NCBI GenBank assembly: GCA_964554535.1
Contig: CAZKPB010000002.1
Span: 155,539 to 219,538, forward strand
Source of the DNA: DMER64 sp964554535
GTDB taxonomy: Bacteria > Bacteroidota > Bacteroidia > Bacteroidales > UBA932
Length of the DNA stretch: 64,000 nt
Reading direction: 5' to 3'
Translations under genes and position numbers: made by a program
Shown: positions 44,101 through 53,281 of the stretch, piece after piece
How positions within the stretch are numbered: the stretch's first letter is position 1
How the letters are laid out: each line of letters begins with the position of its first letter
The notes under the pieces: generated by a model
Told to the model about the DNA's origin: nothing
Databases searched by the model: none
Seen by the model: the letters and a program-made list of their open reading frames with translations, nothing else

Positions 44101-44285
44101 TAAACAAGATATTTATCAGTTCACTTAGAGTGTATGCTTCTTTAGAAAATTTCTTCTGTTTCAGCAGCTATCCGGGTCTTGACCCTGAGACTGCATCTAC
44201 AGGCTCAGCTTCTTCGCTTGGCATTGATATGGGTTCTTATCCTACAGCTAAACAGCTTGTTTTTGGTATTAATCTTTCATTCTAA
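41172..44285 (+). CDS. SusC-type TonB-dependent outer-membrane transporter 2
   Basis: 1037 residues. Signal peptide ending NAFAQ, carboxypeptidase-regulatory-like domain (LTGTVTDAAGQPLPGATVMVQG, about 35-115), LEDVVVIGYGVQKKSDVTGAI, plug (KAAGVQIINASG, IRVRGYSSNSGSIGPLLIVDGLKVDN, DAASAAIYGAQAGNGV) and barrel ending LVFGINLSF. Closely related to SusC1 in the N-terminal third, less so in the barrel loops, so the pair may take up different chains. Codon use turns A/T-rich within the plug, as in SusC1. susD2 starts 14 nt downstream, the same spacing as in the other pair. Confidence 0.96.
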   Translation: MRKSLTKLFRICGILTVCACLGAFSTNAFAQTRKLTGTVTDAAGQPLPGATVMVQGSSNLATSTDMDGAFSLNVPQGATLTVSYIGFISKNVAVGNQTTITIQLQEDAVALEDVVVIGYGVQKKSDVTGAIAQVKAEDLVNRSTSDAANALMGKAAGVQIINASGAPGSASQIRVRGYSSNSGSIGPLLIVDGLKVDNIQYLDPEMIASMEVLKDAASAAIYGAQAGNGVVLITTKTGSKGDGKIFYNNQFSLSTLARPLDVMNAEQYIAFGKDYGWLNDTMLGGIGYNGADINWGSEVFEPTWNSRHTVGVQGGNDKGNFFLSINNVDSDGIFAGDKDQYKRLSVQLNADYKIKPWFTVSTNTSIEKYSSKSVSQHSDNGSALLAAVTSSPLEAPRTSLENLPIDMIQALEAGKQKLLIDPETGLYWSLSRLGETQSGNPFIRRDATDSKSEGLNIRGTVSANLTPFEGLTVTSRFGYSINQSNSHSYTEPYYASPFVQATEYNISATNNTGHYYQWENFANYNKTFNRKHTLGVMAGMSYIQSDSDNLSASASGKNILKGYAENFRYMSYLLSDNTIAKTITNAPGQSVNLSYYGRLTYSFDNRYNVQANFRADAYDSSKLSKQARWGYFPSFSAGWTISNESWFKDNINRNAISMLKLRASWGRNGNVSVLNNYAYDTSIDYAGTWYQFDPMSPTVSYGSKPSGLANPDLKWETSTQVDLGVDARFLNNRLAVSIDYYNKNTEDLLVNITPSSAIGVSSTTINAGSVNNQGIELETTWKDQIGDFSYSVSGNVSYLKNKVTYLEPTINRIAGTAPQGSTLRTYFESGYPIYYMRGYKSIGIDPETGKPSFEDLDGDGNINEADMQIVGCGIPDWTYGLTLNLSYKNFDLVVFGTGVAGNEIFPSSWRTDRPHCNTYSYYWENSWKKDGSNMNPKFPGTTYWDQITFSSDLNLFDGSYFKIKQIQLGYNLPSNILNKIFISSLRVYASLENFFCFSSYPGLDPETASTGSASSLGIDMGSYPTAKQLVFGINLSF

Positions 44286-44299
44286 TAAATACAAACGAT

Positions 44300-45994
44300 A
44301 TGAAAAAGATATTTTTTGCACTTGCTATAGGTATCCTAATCTTCTCTGGCTGTAGCCAAGAACGCTTAGATATTCCTCAAAAAGGCGTTATCGCTTTAGG
44401 GGACTTCTATAAAACGGACGAGGATGCTGAGATGGCTCTTGTCGCTGCATACGACGGAGTAGCAACAAACTATGTTCGTCCTCTCTATAATGATAACATC
44501 ATCTACTCTTTGTGGAACTATCCTGGAGATGATATGTATGCTGCCGGTAACAATAAGACTGACAATATAGCTCAGAACGAACTTAACGCATTCCGATATC
44601 CGACAAATAACCAGATGATCACAGTGGGTTATCAATCATTTTTCAGAGCAATCTATACAGCTAACCTTGTAATCGACAATTTCAAGGATGGCACAACTCC
44701 TGTACAAAAGAAGGCAGTTGCTGAAGCAAAGGTTCTTAGAGCACTTTCTTACCTTCAACTCGCTATAGGATGGGGTACCCCTCCCATTGTAGATCACATA
44801 CTTGCAGCCACCGATAAACCCGCAAACGCAGAGTCCCAGAAGGCAGTTCTAGATTTCATCATCCAAGATTGCAAAGAAGCTCTTCCACTTATTGACGAGC
44901 GTCAGAGTACAAGCGATAAAAAAGGTGCAGTAAAAGTCACCAAAGGTCTCGCTAACATGATTATGGCTAAGGCTATGGTATGGGAAGGAGACTATGCTGG
45001 TGCGCAAACTGCTCTTGCAGAGATCATCAACTCTAATAAATATGCTCTCGTTTCAAGTGAAGACCTTGAAATGGAATTCCACGTTCCTGGTGATGGTAGT
45101 CCTGAGAAAATCTTTGAGCTTAACCTCGTTTATGATTCTTCAGTTAGCGGTTACTCAAGCCACTCGGCTGCCAATATGCCTTGGCTTTGGAACTGGCGTT
45201 CAGACGTAATGACTATTCCTAACGGTGTTGGAACAAAGATGCACAATCAAGGTTGGGGCGAATGTAATCCTACCATAAAGTTTGCTAACGCCCTAATTGA
45301 AAACGATGGCCTTGATTCATATCGTCGTAAAGCTTGGATCAAAACTTACGATGAAGTTCTCTACGAAATGCCTTATTCTACCGATGGAGCAAACCCTGTA
45401 ATGGGTAAGACCGAGTTTAAGGAGAAAGACACTAAGAGAGGCATCTATCGTGCAAGCGGTCTCTACGGACATTGCGGTTATTTTATGTGGAAGGTTAATA
45501 TACAGAAAGTTGACCTCTCTTCTAACAATGCTCGTATGGCAAACATCCGCATCTTCCGTTATCCAGAAGCACTTCTTCTTTATGCTGAGTGCTGCGCTCA
45601 AACAAATAAAGATACTGAAAAAGGTCTTGAAGTTCTTAATATGATTCAGAGACGTGCCGGCTCAAAGACTATCTCCACAACTCTAACCTTAGACGCTGTC
45701 AAGAAAGAGAAGATGTTAGAATTGTGGCTTGAAGGGTGCCGTTATCAAGATCTAATTCGTTGGGGCGATACCGATGAACTTATGGGCAACGGTCATGACT
45801 ACCCTAACTTCAAGGATATGCTCTTCAATGGCGGAGATAAACACGAAGGCGTTATCGACAGAAGCGATGCTAAGTGGTGTGAGGATCTCTACGTCGTAGG
45901 TTTCCAGAAGGGTAAACATGAACTCTTCCCATTCCCATTTGCTGAGACTTCAGTTAATGAGAATATCATTCAAAACCCTGGTTGGAGTAATTAA
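44300..45994 (+). CDS. SusD-type surface glycan-binding lipoprotein 2
   Basis: 564 residues, lipoprotein signal ILIFSGC, then SQERLDIPQKGVIALGDFY. SusD core: VAEAKVLRALSYLQLAIGWGTPPIVDHIL, RYPEALLLYAECCAQ, EKMLELWLEGCRYQDLIRWGD, and the classical tail GKHELFPFPFAETSVNENIIQNPGW. Partner of SusC2. The tail provides the reference for the two SusD remnants near 19.9 and 24.2 kb. Confidence 0.95.
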   Translation: MKKIFFALAIGILIFSGCSQERLDIPQKGVIALGDFYKTDEDAEMALVAAYDGVATNYVRPLYNDNIIYSLWNYPGDDMYAAGNNKTDNIAQNELNAFRYPTNNQMITVGYQSFFRAIYTANLVIDNFKDGTTPVQKKAVAEAKVLRALSYLQLAIGWGTPPIVDHILAATDKPANAESQKAVLDFIIQDCKEALPLIDERQSTSDKKGAVKVTKGLANMIMAKAMVWEGDYAGAQTALAEIINSNKYALVSSEDLEMEFHVPGDGSPEKIFELNLVYDSSVSGYSSHSAANMPWLWNWRSDVMTIPNGVGTKMHNQGWGECNPTIKFANALIENDGLDSYRRKAWIKTYDEVLYEMPYSTDGANPVMGKTEFKEKDTKRGIYRASGLYGHCGYFMWKVNIQKVDLSSNNARMANIRIFRYPEALLLYAECCAQTNKDTEKGLEVLNMIQRRAGSKTISTTLTLDAVKKEKMLELWLEGCRYQDLIRWGDTDELMGNGHDYPNFKDMLFNGGDKHEGVIDRSDAKWCEDLYVVGFQKGKHELFPFPFAETSVNENIIQNPGWSN

Positions 45995-46023
45995 GAATAA
46001 TTTCTGATACAGATAAGTAAAAA

Positions 46024-46060
46024 GAGAGGCTAAAAAGAGATTTTTAGTCTCTCTCTTTTT
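46024..46060. terminator. bidirectional terminator between susD2 and the TamB-like gene
   Basis: Stem 46024-46036 with 46041-46053 (GAGAGGCTAAAAA with TTTTTAGTCTCTC, one G-T pair), 4-nt loop, T tract on the plus strand and A-rich flank on the other. The genes converge here. Confidence 0.88.
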
Positions 46061-49000
46061 AGTTCCCTTCTAATTTATTTACACGCAGTTTCTTAGGAAT
46101 CCAACGTTGCCACAACTCCTTAAATGAATTGAACTCTTCTCGGTACACAAAACCGCCCCCGTTGCGTTGCGTGTTGTCCAGATAGTTTGAATACTGGTCC
46201 GCCGCGTGACTGAAGGCTTTTAAGCGGAACTTGCCCTGCTTGTCCAGCTTAAGTTCAATGTCCACGTTGCCAATGATATCGCTGTTCTGGTTGCTCTGAT
46301 TGTACGGATTGTTTCCCATAGTGCCGTTGACCACCACGCGGTTGTTGAACAGCTGTGTGGAAATGGCCACATCAAAGATATCCCTTCCTTCCTGCCCCGG
46401 CTGGTAATTGAAACCCACGTCCACCGGAATATCCAGTTGGGCAAAGATATTGTTCAGTTGATTGGAAAGAATTTCCGTTGCATTGGAATACAGCAGGTTG
46501 GAGTTGTTCACAATGCCACTCTCCTGGTCCGGCATAAAGCTGCTGGAAATCAGCAGGCTCATGAATTGCCGCATCATTTTGTCGTCCGTGTTGAGGGCAC
46601 TTTCCACTCGGGCACGGGTGGTGGGGTCAATATCGTCAATTTCTATGTTGAATCCCAGCGTGGGATTCATCAACTGCCCGCTCATCAGAATCTGGCAGTC
46701 CACGTTGCGTCGGGTGCTTACCGAGGTGGAGTCTGACAGCAGCGAATTCAAGGACGCTTTGGTAGTGTATGATGCCGTCAGGTCCAGTTGCGTATTGTCC
46801 AGGTCTCCGCCAAAAGACAGGGTGCTGCCGGGCACTATCTGGAACCGCTTGGAGAGCAATCCCTGCAATACAAACAGGTAATCCCCGCTTTCCAAGGTGC
46901 AATCCCCCAGCAGGGAAAAACCGTCCTGTTTGGGATCCATCCCAATGGTGACCATCCCGTTGCCTCGGGCCGTGATGACGTCGCCGGTGGTCTTGTTGAT
47001 TTCCAGCAGCATCTGCGCATCGGGAGTAATCTGGGTTTTCATGTTGAAAGTGAACTGGGACCTTTCTCCGGTACGCTGTGCGGCTTGCCGGGCAGCCAAT
47101 TCGTAAGGATCCCTGCCTACAGGCCGGGGTGCCGGCTGCACAAAGGTCAGCAGGTCTGCCTGAGAGGCTTGTGAGGCCGAGGAAAGCGGAATGTGAATGA
47201 AGGTGGACGGCTCGGTGCGCACCGCCAGGTTCATGGCAAGGTCCGTGAGCGGCCCTTTGATGCCCAGGGTGCCTGTAGCAAAGGCGGTCCCGTAGAAATC
47301 GTCGTTGTCCTGCTCACGCAGGTTCAAGGCGTGCAGGTTGGTGAAATTGAGGTTCAAGTCCACGCCTATATCCCTGAAATGACTATAGATGAGCCCCCCT
47401 TGGGCAAGAGCGGTATGACCATAGGAATCCCTTAGGGTATCTTGCGGCAGGTACAATCCATTCTTTGTCAATTGTACAGGACCTGAAACCACGTAGGGGA
47501 CGCGTGTGTAGTCAATGGTGAATCCCAGTTTGTCCACTGTGGTGTTCTCGCTGGTAAGGTCCAGTTCGGGCAGTACCCCTTTCAACAACATGTCCCCACT
47601 GACGGTCCCTCCCACATTGGAAACCAGTCCGTCCAAAAAAGGCGCCACCAGTACGGCTTGGAAGCGGTCAAAAGAGGCATTCATTTGCAAATATTTGTCA
47701 GACGGACGGAAAAACCCCGTGGCATTGAGCGGTCGTGTATTGTCTTTATAGGTGAAAGCCCCTAGGCGCAACTGTCCCTTCTGCTGGTCCCAGACGCTCA
47801 TCAGGCGCACGTCGCCGCACAAGGTGTCGTTGACGTAAAAGTCTTTTCCCTGAATATCGGCCGTAAACCGGCGAGTATGGTATACATCGGTCACTTGACC
47901 TTTTCCCGTAAAGGCTCCTCTGAATTTGAAAGGATATTTTGTGCCCACCAGCGTATTGAGTAGCGAGGCGTCAAAACGTTTCATATCAAGGGAAAGCGTA
48001 TCTTTTGGATTTTCCGACAACGCCCCGTTGAGCGTCAGGTATTCATCCTGATGGAGCAACCGGAAATTGCGGATGGCCGTCTTTCCTCCGCCCAGCCACA
48101 GGGTATCCGAGCGGAGTGTCCACTCTTTGCCGTTAATAACCAGTTGTGATTCGGGAATCACCGCCTGCCAGATATTGCTTCCGGCAAGGGCCGAGTCTCG
48201 GCAAAACAACTGCGCATTCACTTGCGCGCTGTTTTCCAGATCTCCTGCGTTCCGGTACCCCGCTTGCGCCCATACGTCATTGTGCCGCACGTCAAGGTGC
48301 ACAAAGGCTTCTTCCGGGGATAAGGAGAATAGGTCCGCCTGTGAAGCCTCGGCCCGGATTTGCAGCAACTGACTGTCTGCCACCGCTTGCAGGGAAAGGT
48401 GTTTCACGTTGTTTTTACGGTATCCCAGTCGGTCTGACAACAACTTCATTTCCAGTCTTTCGGCGGCGTTTCCGTGCAGGGTTAACCGGGTCTGTGGGGC
48501 TATGTACAATCCCGGCAACAGCAGGGCCTCAAGGAAGGCGGTGTTGTAGAAAGTGGCATTCAGATCATAAGAACCGGAGAGGGTGCTTCCCTTTGGATGA
48601 AAATACGCCGGAAGCCGCTGGTAAAGATAACGATCGGTCAGGTGGCTGACAAAACTTAAGAAGCCTTCCTGTCCTTTATAGGTTGCCTTAATGGCATCCG
48701 AGTCAAGATAAATGGAATAGTGGAGCGAGTCGGTACGCCGGCTTTCCAGTACCAGGGATTCAATACGGTGGGTCCCCGCCGAATTGTGGAGACTAAGGTC
48801 CGAGGCATTGATTACCCCGTCAATATCGCCCAATGAGTTCATACGCGAGAAGTCGGCCCGCAGTACCCCGCTGAGGGTGGTAAGGGAGTCGCCGTGGCTT
48901 AAATTGAGTTTGTGCAGGTCCACGTAAGCCACGTTGGCAAAAAAGTTTCCCTGTATTCCTTCCTTGCCGCCCACAGAGGCCTTTCCCTGAAAAAGGAAGC

Positions 49001-50522
49001 GGCAGTTGGGGTCGGCACAGGCAATGCGCCCGTCAAACAAGTTGTTGGTATAGGTGCCCTTTACTTTGAGGTCGGTTACGGGATAGTTGTTAATTTGCAG
49101 CCGGGAGACACCCAGGGAATCAATGGAGGCAACCACTCCCCCGTGATTCTTGTCAGCAAATACGGCCCGCGCCTTGGTGTAAAATGACACATTGCCCAAC
49201 AAGTCGGAACCGCTTAAGGTGTGGCCGTCCAATTGTGCCGCGTCTACCACGCCCTGTAGCAGCACCCCGTCACGGTAAGTGCTGTTGATCACCATATCCA
49301 CCTGTGCGTGGGCAAAATTACTCTGCAGGTTGCCCTCTACGGCAAAGTCGGTGAGCAGTCCGGCCAGCCGTCCGTTGAAATGGAACGGGGCGGTGCTCCC
49401 CAGGGATTTTTCCAGGCCCTTGAGGTCCACCTCTGCTATGGAATACAAAATGCGGTTAAGGTCCCCCACAGTGGAACTTAGTTGCGGAATATCCACTTGA
49501 AGGGTAGTCTGTTCCACCTCGGTAAGTCCCCGCATGCGGAAGGCGGCGGTCAGTCGGGTAAGGCCCGATGCGGAGCGGATGTCCAGTTTGTCTGAATACA
49601 GGTAGGACACCGTTCCCTGGGCTTTTCCGCTGGCATACAGACTCAGCAGGAACTGCGGGTCCAGGCTGTAGGCGTATGCCTGGATGGTCTTGAAAGAGAG
49701 AAAGGCATTGTCCATATCCAGCTCCATACGGACTTTGTTCACATAGTCGTTCAGATTGTCTATGTTGCCAAAATCCATCAGGAAATACCGGGCCGTGACA
49801 TGGGAATAGACATCGTCAATCAGCAGGTCGTCCACTCGGGCGGTATGGGCGTCTACCGTCACATCTCCGTGAAAATCGCGGATAGTGTAGCCGCATTTTT
49901 CCACCCCGTCCAGATGGTTGATGCGCGCCTTGACCGCCCCGTCGCCAAAAGAGGCGTCTGCCATATTCAGGTGGATGCGGCGTATCTGCATGTCGTAATA
50001 GTCAATGCTGTACGGATTGTCGTGACCGGGGGCCCTGCCGTCGCGGTACATGAGGAAGGCAAAATCATCCACGCTTACCTCTTTGGCCGAGATTTCCCAG
50101 ACAAAGGGCGTGCGCACGGTGTCTTGAGGGTCTTGGTGCGGTGGAAACAAGGTATTTATATTGTTGGTGGTATCGTTGAACCAATAGCGGAACTGACCCC
50201 CTTCCACCGCTATGCGCTGCAGGCGGATTTTGCGGCTGAGGGGTTGGAAGGCCCTCAGTGACACGGAAAGTTTCCGGGCGGAAAATAGGGTGTCTCCGGG
50301 GGCGGTGGTAAGGGAAATGTCGTTGAGAATGATTTTATTGAAAAGTAGGTAGTGCATCTGCCTAATCTCTACGTGCCCTCCCGTTTTCCCGGAGAGCCAG
50401 GCAGCGGTCTTTTGGGCCGCACGGCTTTGAACGGCCGGAAATTGCGCGGCAATAAAGACGGTTACCACGGCAAGCACCACCAGAAAGACAAGGGTCAATA
50501 ATATGTTCTTTACAGTCTTCAT
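46059..50522 (-). CDS. TamB-like (DUF490/AsmA-related) envelope protein
   Basis: 1487 residues with an N-terminal membrane anchor (ILLTLVFLVVLAVVTVFIA) and a long repetitive beta-rich body, as in TamB/AsmA-like proteins that bridge the periplasm and move lipids or help insert outer-membrane proteins. The C-terminal TamB domain (about 1100-1450) is recognisable: GDCTLESGDYLFVLQGLLSKRFQI, LSFGGDLDNTQLDLTASYTTKA, SGQLMNPTLGFNIEI and NNIFAQLDIPVDVGFNYQPG. No TamA or Omp85 gene is adjacent. It is unrelated to the PUL. A TATCTTTG box lies 14 nt before the start. Confidence 0.88.
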   Translation of the reverse strand: MKTVKNILLTLVFLVVLAVVTVFIAAQFPAVQSRAAQKTAAWLSGKTGGHVEIRQMHYLLFNKIILNDISLTTAPGDTLFSARKLSVSLRAFQPLSRKIRLQRIAVEGGQFRYWFNDTTNNINTLFPPHQDPQDTVRTPFVWEISAKEVSVDDFAFLMYRDGRAPGHDNPYSIDYYDMQIRRIHLNMADASFGDGAVKARINHLDGVEKCGYTIRDFHGDVTVDAHTARVDDLLIDDVYSHVTARYFLMDFGNIDNLNDYVNKVRMELDMDNAFLSFKTIQAYAYSLDPQFLLSLYASGKAQGTVSYLYSDKLDIRSASGLTRLTAAFRMRGLTEVEQTTLQVDIPQLSSTVGDLNRILYSIAEVDLKGLEKSLGSTAPFHFNGRLAGLLTDFAVEGNLQSNFAHAQVDMVINSTYRDGVLLQGVVDAAQLDGHTLSGSDLLGNVSFYTKARAVFADKNHGGVVASIDSLGVSRLQINNYPVTDLKVKGTYTNNLFDGRIACADPNCRFLFQGKASVGGKEGIQGNFFANVAYVDLHKLNLSHGDSLTTLSGVLRADFSRMNSLGDIDGVINASDLSLHNSAGTHRIESLVLESRRTDSLHYSIYLDSDAIKATYKGQEGFLSFVSHLTDRYLYQRLPAYFHPKGSTLSGSYDLNATFYNTAFLEALLLPGLYIAPQTRLTLHGNAAERLEMKLLSDRLGYRKNNVKHLSLQAVADSQLLQIRAEASQADLFSLSPEEAFVHLDVRHNDVWAQAGYRNAGDLENSAQVNAQLFCRDSALAGSNIWQAVIPESQLVINGKEWTLRSDTLWLGGGKTAIRNFRLLHQDEYLTLNGALSENPKDTLSLDMKRFDASLLNTLVGTKYPFKFRGAFTGKGQVTDVYHTRRFTADIQGKDFYVNDTLCGDVRLMSVWDQQKGQLRLGAFTYKDNTRPLNATGFFRPSDKYLQMNASFDRFQAVLVAPFLDGLVSNVGGTVSGDMLLKGVLPELDLTSENTTVDKLGFTIDYTRVPYVVSGPVQLTKNGLYLPQDTLRDSYGHTALAQGGLIYSHFRDIGVDLNLNFTNLHALNLREQDNDDFYGTAFATGTLGIKGPLTDLAMNLAVRTEPSTFIHIPLSSASQASQADLLTFVQPAPRPVGRDPYELAARQAAQRTGERSQFTFNMKTQITPDAQMLLEINKTTGDVITARGNGMVTIGMDPKQDGFSLLGDCTLESGDYLFVLQGLLSKRFQIVPGSTLSFGGDLDNTQLDLTASYTTKASLNSLLSDSTSVSTRRNVDCQILMSGQLMNPTLGFNIEIDDIDPTTRARVESALNTDDKMMRQFMSLLISSSFMPDQESGIVNNSNLLYSNATEILSNQLNNIFAQLDIPVDVGFNYQPGQEGRDIFDVAISTQLFNNRVVVNGTMGNNPYNQSNQNSDIIGNVDIELKLDKQGKFRLKAFSHAADQYSNYLDNTQRNGGGFVYREEFNSFKELWQRWIPKKLRVNKLEGN

Positions 50523-50536
50523 TTGAGTCTAACCAA

Positions 50537-50544
50537 CAAAGATA
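50537..50544 (-). promoter_or_regulatory. -7 box of the TamB-like gene
   Basis: TATCTTTG on the minus strand fits TAnnTTTG, 14 nt before the ATG at 50522, giving a very short leader. Confidence 0.45.
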
Positions 50545-50565
50545 ACTAAAGACAGGCTAACTCCG

Positions 50566-50597
50566 TTTGTGTAAGTGCCCAAAAATGCGCACTTTTG
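50566..50597 (+). promoter_or_regulatory. candidate promoter of tsaD
   Basis: TTTG at 50566-50569, 20-nt spacer, CACTTTTG at 50590-50597 (one mismatch to TAnnTTTG), 40 nt before the ATG. It diverges from the TamB promoter. Confidence 0.45.
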
Positions 50598-50637
50598 CCG
50601 GCGTAATCCATAAACGTGTTACTGTCTGATTTCTATT

Positions 50638-51684
50638 ATGGCATATATTCTTGGTATAGAATCTTCCTGTGACGATACTTCGGCGGCGGTGCTCAAAGAT
50701 ACCGTACTGCTGTCTAACGTGATGGCATCGCAGGACGTTCACAGAGCTTACGGGGGCGTAGTTCCCGAACTGGCCAGCCGGGCACACCAGCAACATATTG
50801 TGCCGGTAGTTTCACAGGCGTTGAAGCTGGCCGGGATAGACGCACGGCAGATAGACGCCATTGCCTTTACGCGTGGCCCCGGGCTGTTGGGTTCTCTGTT
50901 GGTGGGGACTTCGTTTGCCAAAGGCCTGGCGGTCTCGGTGGGAGCGCCCCTGGTAGAGGTGAACCACCTTATGGGGCACGTGCTCAGCCATTTTATTGAC
51001 CTGCCGGCTCCCGAAGGGAACGGGCCGGTCCCCGCCTCGGGCAAAAAACCGGACTTCCCTTTTTTGTGTCTGCTGGTCTCGGGAGGTCATACGCAGATTG
51101 TGAAGGTGAAGGAACCGCTGCAATTTGAGATTCTGGGACAGACCATTGACGATGCGGTGGGTGAAGCTTTTGACAAGGGGGCCAAGGTGTTGGGTCTGGA
51201 ATATCCGGGAGGTCCTTTGGTGGACCGCAATGCCCAACTGGGCAATCCCAAGGCGTTTGCTATTGCCAAGCCGCACATTCCCAATCTGGACTTCAGTTTC
51301 AGCGGGGTTAAGACCTCGTTTCTGTATATGATACGGGACCACGTGGCCGAAAATCCGCATTTTATAGAAGAAAACCTACAGGATCTGTGCGCCAGTTTGC
51401 AGGGAACGCTCATAGATATTCTTATGGACAAATTGGTGAAGGCGGTACGGCAGACGGGCATTACGCAGGTGGCTGTAGCCGGGGGGGTCTCGGCTAACGG
51501 CGGGTTGCGCAGGCGGCTTACTCTGGAAGGTGAGCGCCGTCACTGGGACGTGTTTTTGCCGCAACTCCGCTTTACTACGGACAATGCGGCTATGATAGCC
51601 ATTACGGGATATTACAAATGGAAGGCCGGCCATACGGTGGGGTTGGATGTGGCGCCGGTGACGCGTGTGGCGGAAATCCGCTGA
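50638..51684 (+). CDS. tsaD: tRNA N6-threonylcarbamoyladenosine transferase subunit TsaD
   Basis: 348 residues, essential Kae1/TsaD family enzyme that transfers threonylcarbamoyl to A37 of ANN-decoding tRNAs. Visible motifs: GIESSCDDTSAAVL at the N-terminus, FTRGPGLLGSLLVGTSFAKGLA, the metal-binding NHLMGHVLSH, LLVSGGHTQIVKV, DDAVGEAFDKGAKVLGLEYPGGP and VAVAGGVSANGGLR. Length is normal. The next gene starts 22 nt downstream on the same strand. Confidence 0.97.
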   Translation: MAYILGIESSCDDTSAAVLKDTVLLSNVMASQDVHRAYGGVVPELASRAHQQHIVPVVSQALKLAGIDARQIDAIAFTRGPGLLGSLLVGTSFAKGLAVSVGAPLVEVNHLMGHVLSHFIDLPAPEGNGPVPASGKKPDFPFLCLLVSGGHTQIVKVKEPLQFEILGQTIDDAVGEAFDKGAKVLGLEYPGGPLVDRNAQLGNPKAFAIAKPHIPNLDFSFSGVKTSFLYMIRDHVAENPHFIEENLQDLCASLQGTLIDILMDKLVKAVRQTGITQVAVAGGVSANGGLRRRLTLEGERRHWDVFLPQLRFTTDNAAMIAITGYYKWKAGHTVGLDVAPVTRVAEIR

Positions 51685-51706
51685 ACCATAACAATTATAT
51701 TTTCTT

Positions 51707-53275
51707 ATGCAACTGGTAAACTGTAACATAGACCCTATTGAAGGGATTAAGCCTTCTGTGGTGCGCAAACAAGCCGCCAAGGCGTTGGGACGCAAAACGT
51801 CTGAAATTGGCCCTACGGTGCTGGTACAGCAGTCGCTGGATGTACGCGGACAGTATCCGGTGGTGCATTGCGTGGTGCAGGTATATGAGATTGGAGAAGA
51901 AGTGCCGCAAGAGCGGGCAGAATACCGGGACGTACGGAACGCTTCGCAGGTCATTGTAGTGGGAGCAGGTCCCGCCGGCCTTTTTGCCGCGTTGACCCTG
52001 TTGGAACGGGGGATTAAGCCGGTGATTTTGGAACGCGGCAAGGACATACACGCCCGTAAGGTAGACATAGCATTGGTAAATAAAGGATTAGGTGTCAATC
52101 CGGAATCTAATTTCTGTTTTGGGGAGGGAGGCGCCGGCACATTCTCTGACGGCAAATTGTATACGCGTGCCACCAAACGGGGTGACGTGGGCAAGGTGCT
52201 GCGTACGTTTGTGGCGCACGGGGCACCGGAACAGATACTGTCGCAGGTGCATGCTCATCTGGGCAGCGACCGTTTACCGGCCATTATAGAAAATATCCGC
52301 AAGACCCTACTGGAACACGGTGGCGAATATCATTTTGAAACCCGGGTCAACGGGTTGCTGGTGCGTGACGGTCAAGTATACGGTGTTACGGATACCGCCG
52401 GAAACCGTTGGGAAGGTCGGGCCGTGGTATTGGCCACGGGCCACAGTGCCGTGGATATTTACCGGATGTTTGAGAGGGAAGGCTGGCCCATAGAGGCCAA
52501 AGGCTTTGCCCTGGGCGTACGGGTGGAACATCCGCAGGAAGTCATCAACCGTATTCAGTATGCGCGCGTGGCTCCAAGATACCGCAACATACTTCCTCCG
52601 GCCGCCTATCAGGCGGTAGCCCAGGTGGAGGGGAAAGGGGTATTCAGTTTCTGCATGTGCCCCGGCGGACAGGTGGTGCCGTCTTCCACACAGGCCGAGG
52701 GACTGGCACTCAACGGGATGTCCAACTCCAAACGCAGCGGGTTCTGGGCCAACGCCGGCGTGGTGGTGAGTGTGAACCCCGAGGATTTGATGACCGAGAA
52801 ATTGTATTTTGACGGCAATCCGGACAGCCCGCTGGCTCTGCTGGAATGGCAGCTGCAGATGGAACGGGCGGCTCGCGTGGGGGGGGCCTCGGCTCCGGTA
52901 ATGGCTCCGGCCCAGCGGATGACTGATTTTGCCAAAGGCCATATTTCCTCCTCGCTGCCGGAAACATCTTACCGCCCCGGATGTCTGGAGGCCCCGCTGC
53001 ACGCTTTGCTGCCGCCGGCTGTGAGTGGGCGGTTATTGCGCGGGTTCAGAGAATTTGACAAGAAGATGCGGGGTTATTTTACAGACCAGGCGTTGTTACT
53101 GGGCATTGAGTCCCGCACGTCTTCTCCGGTCCGTCTGCCCAGAGATAAAGAAACCCTCCAGCATGTGTTGCTGAAGGGTCTGTATCCTTGCGGTGAAGGG
53201 GCCGGATATGCCGGAGGCATTGTTTCCTCGGCATTGGACGGCATCCAGGCGGCAAGTAAAATTTCTGCGAAATAA
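51707..53275 (+). CDS. FAD-dependent dehydrogenase of the COG2509 type
   Basis: 522 residues, soluble. A short N-terminal domain (about 1-80) precedes the Rossmann FAD-binding motif VIVVGAGPAGLFAALTLLERG with the acidic ERG end. FCFGEGGAGTFSDGKLYTR, VVLATGHSAVDIYRMFEREG and the C-terminal GLYPCGEGAGYAGGIVSSALDGI complete the flavoprotein. It belongs to the COG2509 uncharacterised dehydrogenases widespread in Bacteroidota. The substrate is unknown. Likely co-transcribed with tsaD. Confidence 0.88.
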   Translation: MQLVNCNIDPIEGIKPSVVRKQAAKALGRKTSEIGPTVLVQQSLDVRGQYPVVHCVVQVYEIGEEVPQERAEYRDVRNASQVIVVGAGPAGLFAALTLLERGIKPVILERGKDIHARKVDIALVNKGLGVNPESNFCFGEGGAGTFSDGKLYTRATKRGDVGKVLRTFVAHGAPEQILSQVHAHLGSDRLPAIIENIRKTLLEHGGEYHFETRVNGLLVRDGQVYGVTDTAGNRWEGRAVVLATGHSAVDIYRMFEREGWPIEAKGFALGVRVEHPQEVINRIQYARVAPRYRNILPPAAYQAVAQVEGKGVFSFCMCPGGQVVPSSTQAEGLALNGMSNSKRSGFWANAGVVVSVNPEDLMTEKLYFDGNPDSPLALLEWQLQMERAARVGGASAPVMAPAQRMTDFAKGHISSSLPETSYRPGCLEAPLHALLPPAVSGRLLRGFREFDKKMRGYFTDQALLLGIESRTSSPVRLPRDKETLQHVLLKGLYPCGEGAGYAGGIVSSALDGIQAASKISAK

Positions 53276-53281
53276 CGCAGA